A stretch of DNA of 20,442 nucleotides, taken from contig USMB01000031.1 of the NCBI GenBank assembly GCA_900555615.1, positions 1 to 20,442 on the forward strand, written 5' to 3'. Both the position numbers and the translations under genes were made by a program. Source of the stretch: an uncultured Clostridium sp. (GTDB taxonomy: Bacteria > Bacillota > Clostridia > TANB77 > CAG-508). How positions within the stretch are numbered: the first letter of the stretch is position 1; each line of letters begins with the position of its first letter. Positions 15,255 through 20,442 of the stretch are shown here, in pieces. The notes beneath the pieces are model-generated. The model was not told the origin of the DNA, ran no database searches, and saw only the letters and a list, made by a program, of their open reading frames with translations.

Positions 15255-16571
15255 TTATGTTCTAATAATTTGAATTAATTTATCAATATATTCAGCCATA
15301 AAAATTGGCACATTCAAAATCTTTCCACTCATATCCAAATTTCTCGTTGAAAATCTTACTGATATTTTATTATCATTATTTTCATTAAATCTTGTTAAAC
15401 TAGCATTATTTCTATTTTCACTAGATTTCACTTCAATTGGAATAATCTCATTTCTCTCTTGTATAATAAAATCTATTTCATGTCTATCAAATACATAATA
15501 ATTAGGTCTTTCCTCATATTTAAACAATAACATATTTAATATAAAATTTTCTGTTAGAGCTCCTTTAAATTCTTCAAATAATTTATTTCCTTCAATTACT
15601 ATTCTAGAATCTAAATTTGCTTTTCTTCTCAATAATCCTACGTCTAGCATATATAATTTAAAGCTACTTAAATCTGTATATGCATTTAGCGGAAAATCTG
15701 GTTTTGTTACATTAAAAATTTTATCTACAATATTAGCATTATTAAGCCAATTAACTGCATCTTCATACTCTCTTGCTCTCGCTCCATCTTTAGCTACTTG
15801 ATATAAAAATTTTTTATTTTCCTTTGCTAATTGCGATACTATGCTTTCCCATATAATAGATATCTTAGCTTGCATACTAGAATTTTCTATATGTTTTCCA
15901 AAGTCGTCTTCATATCCTTTTAAAATTTGTTTCTGTAACCTATTTACTTCTTCTATATCTTTATTTTCCACCCAAGCTCTTACTACTTCTGGCATTCCTC
16001 CAACTATAAAATATGATTTTATTTTTTCATTTAATTGTGTAAAAATAATATCTGGTATTTTTTCAATTTTATTTATTGATTCCATATATTTAACTAAATT
16101 TTCTGCTCCATCTGCTAGTAGAAATTCTGTAAACGTCATTGGATACATTTCAAGATATTCTACTTTTCCTACAGGGAATGATGTATGTGATAATTTTATT
16201 CCTAATAGGCTTCCTGCACAAACAATATGATATTCATTTGCTTCTTCTTGGAAATATTTTAATGAATTTAATGCATCAGAACATTCTTGAATTTCATCAA
16301 ATATTATTAATGTTTTCTCTGGTTTTATAGCTCTTCCTGTTGCAAATATTAATTGTTCCAATATTCTTTTGGGGTCTTTTGTATTGGCAAATAGTTCTTT
16401 TAATGGCTCGTCATGATCAAAATTGAAGTATGCAATATTTTCATATTGTTCTTCTCCAAATTCTTTTAATATGTACGTTTTTCCTACTTGTCTAGCTCCT
16501 TTTAATATTAATGGTTTTCTATCTTTTCTGTTTTTCCACTTTATTAATTGTTCTTTTATATATCTACGCAT
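15255..16571 (-). CDS. AAA ATPase with DUF4143 (COG1373-type)
   Basis: A 438-aa predicted ATPase of the AAA_14-DUF4143 class, common in bacterial and archaeal genomes, often in accessory regions, and without a settled function. Walker A is GARQVGKT at 25-32 and Walker B is TLIIFDEIQEC with D92-E93, followed by a sensor-like VCAGSLLG. The winged-helix-like middle part ends near 330. The C-terminal DUF4143 has ALTENFILN and a PD-(D/E)xK-like motif (HEIDFIIQ then IPIEVKSS), suggesting a nuclease-like fold, perhaps active. The start is ATG 16571 with SD AGAGGTGA. The in-frame GTG at 16580 is part of the SD and is rejected. The gene has its own promoter and terminator and is bracketed by a 32-bp direct repeat. 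Confidence 0.9.
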   Translation of the reverse strand: MRRYIKEQLIKWKNRKDRKPLILKGARQVGKTYILKEFGEEQYENIAYFNFDHDEPLKELFANTKDPKRILEQLIFATGRAIKPEKTLIIFDEIQECSDALNSLKYFQEEANEYHIVCAGSLLGIKLSHTSFPVGKVEYLEMYPMTFTEFLLADGAENLVKYMESINKIEKIPDIIFTQLNEKIKSYFIVGGMPEVVRAWVENKDIEEVNRLQKQILKGYEDDFGKHIENSSMQAKISIIWESIVSQLAKENKKFLYQVAKDGARAREYEDAVNWLNNANIVDKIFNVTKPDFPLNAYTDLSSFKLYMLDVGLLRRKANLDSRIVIEGNKLFEEFKGALTENFILNMLLFKYEERPNYYVFDRHEIDFIIQERNEIIPIEVKSSENRNNASLTRFNENNDNKISVRFSTRNLDMSGKILNVPIFMAEYIDKLIQIIRT

Positions 16572-16608
16572 CTTTATCACCTCTTATATTATATGTATAT
16601 CTATATAA

Positions 16609-16637
16609 ATTATACATCATAAATCACGTTTTTGCAA
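16609..16637 (-). promoter_or_regulatory. Promoter of the DUF4143 ATPase
   Basis: On the minus strand TTGCAA (16637-16632), a 17-bp spacer and a consensus TATAAT (16614-16609), 37 nt before the ATG. The -35 is part of the first of three 13-bp direct repeats. Confidence 0.7.
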
Positions 16638-16699
16638 TTTATTTTTATTTTTTTTCACATTTTTGCAATCATTTCAAACCGTTTTATCACATTTTTGCA
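16624..16699 (-). repeat. Three phased 13-bp direct repeats (probable operator array)
   Basis: Plus-strand TCACATTTTTGCA occurs at 16655-16667 and 16687-16699, and with one change (TCACGTTTTTGCA) at 16624-16636. On the minus strand they read TGCAAAAATGTGA. Start-to-start distances are 31 and 32 bp, about three turns of B-DNA, while the 18- and 19-bp gaps are unrelated in sequence. The copy nearest the gene overlaps the predicted -35. This arrangement fits repeated binding by one regulator on one face of the DNA. Confidence 0.8.
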
Positions 16700-16704
16700 T
16701 TTTT

Positions 16705-16773
16705 TTAAGTAGTATGACATAAAATTCTTACCATATATTTTTTGTATAATTCCTCTTTTAAATCATATCTCAT
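16705..16773 (-). pseudogene. Promoterless relic of an mntA-like gene start
   Basis: An ATG at 16773 opens 22 codons (MRYDLKEELYKKYMVR..., stop at 16705). The first 36 nt match the start of intact mntA (MKYGLKEEVYNK...) at 31 positions by my count, after which similarity stops. Upstream the similarity resumes in the 32-bp repeat, but the roughly 50 bp that hold the promoter -10 and SD in intact mntA are absent. The join lies at a shared AAATGA, as expected of a short-homology deletion. No nucleotidyltransferase motif remains. Confidence 0.7.
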
Positions 16774-16776
16774 TTT

Positions 16777-16808
16777 AAGTAATAAAATGTAAAATGCCAA
16801 AAAGAGCC
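16777..16808. repeat. Right copy of 32-bp direct repeat flanking the ATPase unit
   Basis: The counterpart of 15061-15092. Here it overlaps the complete terminator of the 143-aa gene. Confidence 0.75.
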
Positions 16809-16835
16809 TTAATAAACTCTTTATTGGCTCTTTTT
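16797..16835 (-). terminator. Terminator of the helicase/143-aa gene unit
   Basis: On the minus strand AAAAAGAGCC (16835-16826) pairs with GGCTCTTTTT (16808-16799), with an inner AATAAA/TTTATT extension and a T-run at the end. It starts on the TAA of the 143-aa gene. Confidence 0.9.
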
Positions 16836-17265
16836 ATATATGAAAAAATTGTCTTATTTTATTTAAAATTCTTTTGAATATATTTTCTTTGTATTCAATT
16901 AATTCTATATGTTCCTCTCTAATGTCTCGATTTTTTGGCTTATTAGCAAATATATCTAAATTATATTGTTCTGATTTATTTTGTTCATTTTTTCGTCTTT
17001 CTTCTACTTGCATTTTTATTATCTTTTCTTTTTGTTCTGGTGTTGATAAATAATCTCTAAATAGATTAAATAAGATTGCTTTGGTTTCTGGTAATAGCTC
17101 TTGGTCTTTTAGTTCTATGTCTTCCTCTAATTCAAATTCATATTCAGTATTCCTATTTTCTTCTATTGCTTTTATTACTTGTGGAGGTATTTTACTGTAT
17201 TCTTCTTCATTTAATTGTTCTATTATTTCATATACTTCTGTATATGCATTTTTATATTTAGTCAT
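16834..17265 (-). CDS. Protein of unknown function, 143 aa, paired with a helicase
   Basis: I cannot assign a characterised family. The protein is soluble and highly charged. Residues 1-38 look helical (YTEVYEIIEQLNEEEYSKIP, then PQVIKAIEEN). Residues 42-60 form an acidic stretch, followed by LPETKAILFNLFRDYLST and a Glu/Lys/Gln-rich helix EKIIKMQVEERRKNEQNKS. The C-terminus is basic and aromatic (FKRILNKIRQFFHI). Similar small proteins occur in clostridial genomes (from memory, unverified). Its ATG directly abuts the helicase TAG stop. The SD GGAGGT lies inside the helicase coding end, 9 nt upstream, so expression is coupled and a joint role with the helicase is likely (inference). A terminator overlaps its stop. 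Confidence 0.75.
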   Translation of the reverse strand: MTKYKNAYTEVYEIIEQLNEEEYSKIPPQVIKAIEENRNTEYEFELEEDIELKDQELLPETKAILFNLFRDYLSTPEQKEKIIKMQVEERRKNEQNKSEQYNLDIFANKPKNRDIREEHIELIEYKENIFKRILNKIRQFFHI

Positions 17266-20200
17266 CTAATGTTGACCTCCTTCTTTTGTTTGTTGTTCTT
17301 GGACTAATCTATTTAATTTTGCTTGTGCATCATCACATTCTTGTACATTGGCTGTATATGATGCTTGGCCTATTGATTGCCCTGTGATTTCTTCACCTAT
17401 TTTTATTCCAAAACTTCTTATTTTTTCTACTTGTTCTTCTGTTGCTATAGTTCTATCAACTACATCTTTTCCTTTTTGACTTTTATTATAATAAAATTTT
17501 ATATTATCTTTTTTATTTCCAATCTTATCATCTGGGTTTAATCCTATTCCTTTTATTCTTTGTATTAATATTTCTTCTGGTTCTTCTAGCGTTTTTTTTG
17601 CTAAATTTAATATTGTATCTCCTTTTACTATTTTTGATACATCTACTCCTATTTCTTGCAATTTTTCTAGTTTTTCTATAAATTCATCTATCGTATTCTT
17701 CTCCCACACTCCCATTTCTTTTAATCTTTTTACTTGGGCTTCTGTTGCTATAGTTTTACCACCTACATCTTTTTCTTTTTGACTTTTATTATAATCTGAT
17801 TTTATACTATTTTTTTTCTGCCCAATCTTATCATCTGGGTTTAATCCTATTCCTTTTATTCTTTGTATTAATATTTCTTCTGGTTCTTCTAGCGTTTTTT
17901 TTGCTAAATTTAATATTGTATCTCCTTTTACTATTTTTGATACATCTACTCCTATTTCTTGCAATTTTTCTAGTTTTTCTATAAATTCATCTATTGTATT
18001 CCTCTTTGCCAATCCTTCAACTTCTTTATCTAATTCAACAAAATCATGTAAATATCCTTTTACTTCAAAACTATCAACATCTAAAATTTTACCAATTTTT
18101 CCTTTTGGAATCTCTTCAAGCTCTCTATCCCATAACTCTATTTCTTCACCCTTTGCTATAATCTTTTCTATATTCTTTCTTTCTTCTGCTGTAACCTCTT
18201 CATTATCAATTCCATTTCTATATTCTATATATTTTTGTTGGATTCTATATAATGTTGCTGCATATTTTCTTTCTTGTTCACTAGTGCTTGTTACTTGTGG
18301 TAAATTATCTCCATGTGCTTTTACCCAATCTACTACTATCGTTAATAATTCTAAGTCATCTTTTCTATTAGTATTTTTCATTTCTTTATCTATATCAACT
18401 CTTTGTGTATTATTGGCTAAATCTATTACTACTGGTCTATCTTCATCTTTTACTGGATTATTTGGATCTATTGATGTTATTGTTCTTCCTAATTGTTGTA
18501 AATATAATATTCTTGAATTTTCATCTAATGCTCTAAACCATATTATTCCATCTACACCTTTTACATGTAATCCTTCATTGGCTTTGTTCATTACTACCAT
18601 AAATTTTGTTTTGTCTGAGTTTTCACTTTCAAATCCTTCTAATTGCCTCTCATTTTCTTTATCACTATAAGCTCCAAGCATTGAATAATATTCTGGTTCT
18701 ATCCCTGAATTTCTTAAATATTCACTAATCTTTCTTTTATATTCTTCTATTTTTTCTACACTTGTTTTACTATTTTCTGTTTTATTTCCGTCTTCATCTT
18801 CTATTTCTGTACCATCTAAATTTTCTGTAACTGGTATAAATACTATATATTTTCCACCTTTTTTTACATTTTGTTGCAATATTTCAGGAATTCCATCTGC
18901 ACTTTCAAGATTTTTTCTTAATTTATCATATTGTTCTAATTTTTTCTTTCTCTCATTTTCATCCTCTATCTCATTTATTTGCTCTTCTAAATTTTCCATA
19001 CTTCCATCTGTTAATAAATTATACTCACATGAAACTACTTTTGGATTTACTACCATTCCTAGTTGTATTGCTTCTTTTAATTCTATTTTTGTCGCTATAT
19101 GCCTTCCTGCACTTATTTCTTCATCTGTATATCCTAGTTTTCTTGCTACTTCATCAGACATATTTCTATCATCTGCATCTCTTGTTGGTGTTGCTGTTAT
19201 TCCTAATACTTTTGTTTCTTCTGGTTGATTTTCTATTAACTTATCTAATGATTTTTCCCATCTTTCTGCACCTGTTCTATGTAATTCATCAAATATCATA
19301 AAATCATATTGTGTTTTTAATGTTTCTTTACCTGCTTTTCTTATTAAACTTTGATATGTTGCAAATTGTAAATTTGGAAATACTTCTGCTATTATTTCAT
19401 CTTTGCTTTTTCTTGTTATTCCTTTTTTACCGTGAATATTTTCTATTATTCTATCTTTAGTCTGCTCTAATATTTCATTTGATGGAGCTAAATATAGCAT
19501 TTTTTTATTATTAGTTTTATATGCTATTTCTCCTAGTCCTATTTGATTTTCTTCTTTTTCGATTTCTTCGGCCGTTTTTCCATATCGTAGCATCTCTGTT
19601 AATGCTACATATGTTTTTCCTCCTCCTGTTGGTAATATTACACTTGCATATCTTTTTTCTTCATATAGTTTTTCTGTTTTATCTATTGCATCTTGTTGAT
19701 ATTCTCTTAAACTTATTCCTGTTCCTTTTACATCATAATATTTTAAATATCTTTCTATTTGTTCTATTGAAAGATTTTGTGTTATTTCTTCTATGAATTC
19801 TTGTATTTGTTCTACATAATTTCCTGCTTGTACTATTTCACTTAATCTTCCTTTTGACGCTATATTTATAACTGCTCTTGGTATATCTTCATTTTCTATT
19901 CCTGCTTCTTTTAATTTTTCATAAATTAAAAGACAATTACTTTGTTTTAATTTTTGGATTAATTCATTTCTTTCTGTTACAGATAATCTTTCAATATTAA
20001 GACTGCTCCAATCGTATGCATCTACTATTGCACTTGCAAAATATTCTTCTTTTGACATTGCTTCTGCCATCTGTAATTGTGCAAAATTTGATGTCATTAT
20101 ACCTCTTACATTTGAAAGTCCTCTGTTTTGTATTATTTGCATTTGTTCTTCATCTGTTAAACCTTTTATTGAATCTACTAATCCTATTTCATTTGGCTTT

Positions 20201-20442
20201 AAATTTAAGTTTACTGATTCACTTACTCTATATCCTGTATTACTTTTTCTTGTTGTTATTTTTGACTCTATTTCAAATCCATTATTTTCAATGTACTCTA
20301 TAATCTCTTCATATTTAGGATTATTTCCTGTTATCTCTCTTAACATTCCTGCTAATACTCTTGCATTCGCTTGTCCTTTTGATAGATAATACATATTTTT
20401 TACAATAGAACTTGCTTGTCCATATTCTACTTTTCCTTCTGT
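17266..20442 (-). CDS. Large superfamily II DEAD/DEAH-like helicase, 5' end beyond window
   Basis: At least 1058 residues; the frame stays open to the window edge (upstream codons TEGKVEYGQASSIVKN), and the ATG at 20394 has no SD, so the true start is outside. Numbering from that ATG: a unique N-terminal domain to about 220; motif with LREYQQDAI (229-237); Walker A LPTGGGKT (254-261); motif II DELH (369-372); motif III TATPTR (400-405); motif V region NKANEGLHVKGVDG (603-616); motif VI-like QQLGRTITS (633-641, QLGR rather than QRxGR). An acidic insertion lies at 465-545. The C-terminus holds two copies of a 101-residue unit starting NTIDEF at 799 and 900, then TGQSIGQASYT and a Gln/Glu-rich end. 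It probably acts on DNA as an ATP-driven translocase. The substrate is unknown, and the setting suggests mobile-element or defence use. It is coupled to the 143-aa gene. Confidence 0.88.
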   Translation of the reverse strand, partial: TEGKVEYGQASSIVKNMYYLSKGQANARVLAGMLREITGNNPKYEEIIEYIENNGFEIESKITTRKSNTGYRVSESVNLNLKPNEIGLVDSIKGLTDEEQMQIIQNRGLSNVRGIMTSNFAQLQMAEAMSKEEYFASAIVDAYDWSSLNIERLSVTERNELIQKLKQSNCLLIYEKLKEAGIENEDIPRAVINIASKGRLSEIVQAGNYVEQIQEFIEEITQNLSIEQIERYLKYYDVKGTGISLREYQQDAIDKTEKLYEEKRYASVILPTGGGKTYVALTEMLRYGKTAEEIEKEENQIGLGEIAYKTNNKKMLYLAPSNEILEQTKDRIIENIHGKKGITRKSKDEIIAEVFPNLQFATYQSLIRKAGKETLKTQYDFMIFDELHRTGAERWEKSLDKLIENQPEETKVLGITATPTRDADDRNMSDEVARKLGYTDEEISAGRHIATKIELKEAIQLGMVVNPKVVSCEYNLLTDGSMENLEEQINEIEDENERKKKLEQYDKLRKNLESADGIPEILQQNVKKGGKYIVFIPVTENLDGTEIEDEDGNKTENSKTSVEKIEEYKRKISEYLRNSGIEPEYYSMLGAYSDKENERQLEGFESENSDKTKFMVVMNKANEGLHVKGVDGIIWFRALDENSRILYLQQLGRTITSIDPNNPVKDEDRPVVIDLANNTQRVDIDKEMKNTNRKDDLELLTIVVDWVKAHGDNLPQVTSTSEQERKYAATLYRIQQKYIEYRNGIDNEEVTAEERKNIEKIIAKGEEIELWDRELEEIPKGKIGKILDVDSFEVKGYLHDFVELDKEVEGLAKRNTIDEFIEKLEKLQEIGVDVSKIVKGDTILNLAKKTLEEPEEILIQRIKGIGLNPDDKIGQKKNSIKSDYNKSQKEKDVGGKTIATEAQVKRLKEMGVWEKNTIDEFIEKLEKLQEIGVDVSKIVKGDTILNLAKKTLEEPEEILIQRIKGIGLNPDDKIGNKKDNIKFYYNKSQKGKDVVDRTIATEEQVEKIRSFGIKIGEEITGQSIGQASYTANVQECDDAQAKLNRLVQEQQTKEGGQH
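17521..17691 (-). repeat. 171-bp identical direct repeat in helicase, C-terminal copy
   Basis: Appears identical base for base to 17824-17994, offset 303 bp (101 codons). It encodes the segment from DEFIEKLEKLQEIGV to NPDDKIG. Outside this core the two 303-bp units diverge moderately. Confidence 0.9.
17824..17994 (-). repeat. 171-bp identical direct repeat in helicase, N-terminal copy
   Basis: The partner of 17521-17691. Identity at synonymous positions points to recent duplication or gene conversion rather than selection on the protein alone. Confidence 0.9.

Noticed and set aside
16580..16580. GTG start for the DUF4143 ATPase at 16580 (and likewise GTG 7694 for smc)
   Set aside because: Both GTGs are part of the Shine-Dalgarno sequence (GGTGA) of an ATG nine bases downstream that has proper spacing.
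16624..16699. CRISPR array for the three regular repeats
   Set aside because: Only 13-bp units with 18-19 bp AT-rich gaps, no cas genes, and the position overlaps a promoter.
20394..20394. ATG 20394 as the helicase start
   Set aside because: The frame remains open to the window edge with plausible coding sequence, and no SD precedes this ATG.

Overview
The window looks like a chromosomal segment of a low-GC, AT-rich bacterium of the Bacillota, most likely class Clostridia. The reasons are the very AT-rich composition, the dnaG-rpoD pair, an SMC of Gram-positive type, YtaF-like membrane proteins, strong AGGAGG-type Shine-Dalgarno (SD) sites and many hairpin + T-run terminators. No rRNA, tRNA, CRISPR array or transposase is visible.

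Layout. (1) 1-2634, plus strand: the 3' end of a LemA gene, an HtpX-like M48 membrane protease, and two tandem paralogues of the MntP/YtaF family, each with an EF-hand-like loop. A perfect 19-bp hairpin at 2634-2675 closes this block and faces the oppositely transcribed one. (2) 7762-2635, minus strand: smc, then a radical SAM/SPASM enzyme, then a small secreted or membrane protein, tightly packed in one apparent operon. (3) 14.2-7.7 kb, minus strand: dnaG, rpoD (sigA), a MscS channel, an OmpR-type response regulator and its histidine kinase, ending in a strong terminator. (4) 20.4-14.3 kb, minus strand, accessory: a large superfamily II helicase running off the right edge, with a recent in-frame duplication at its C-terminus; a 143-aa protein of unknown function; a AAA ATPase of the DUF4143 class as a self-contained transcription unit; and a complete MntA-HepT (MNT/HEPN) toxin-antitoxin pair.

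How the parts work together. Blocks 1-3 are mostly housekeeping and envelope functions: membrane protein quality control, cation transport, chromosome condensation, primer synthesis, the main sigma factor, osmotic relief and signal transduction. Block 4 resembles a small defence or plasticity island beside core genes. Its most notable non-coding structure is the ATPase promoter region. It carries three 13-bp direct repeats spaced 31 and 32 bp apart, about three helical turns, with the nearest overlapping the predicted -35. Just upstream lies a promoterless 23-codon relic of an mntA start. A 32-bp imperfect direct repeat brackets the whole ATPase unit, which suggests the ATPase was inserted between the 143-aa gene's terminator and the toxin-antitoxin pair, or arose there by duplication.

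Several starts are set by SD position rather than by the longest reading frame (smc, histidine kinase, response regulator, mntA, ATPase, second YtaF paralogue).
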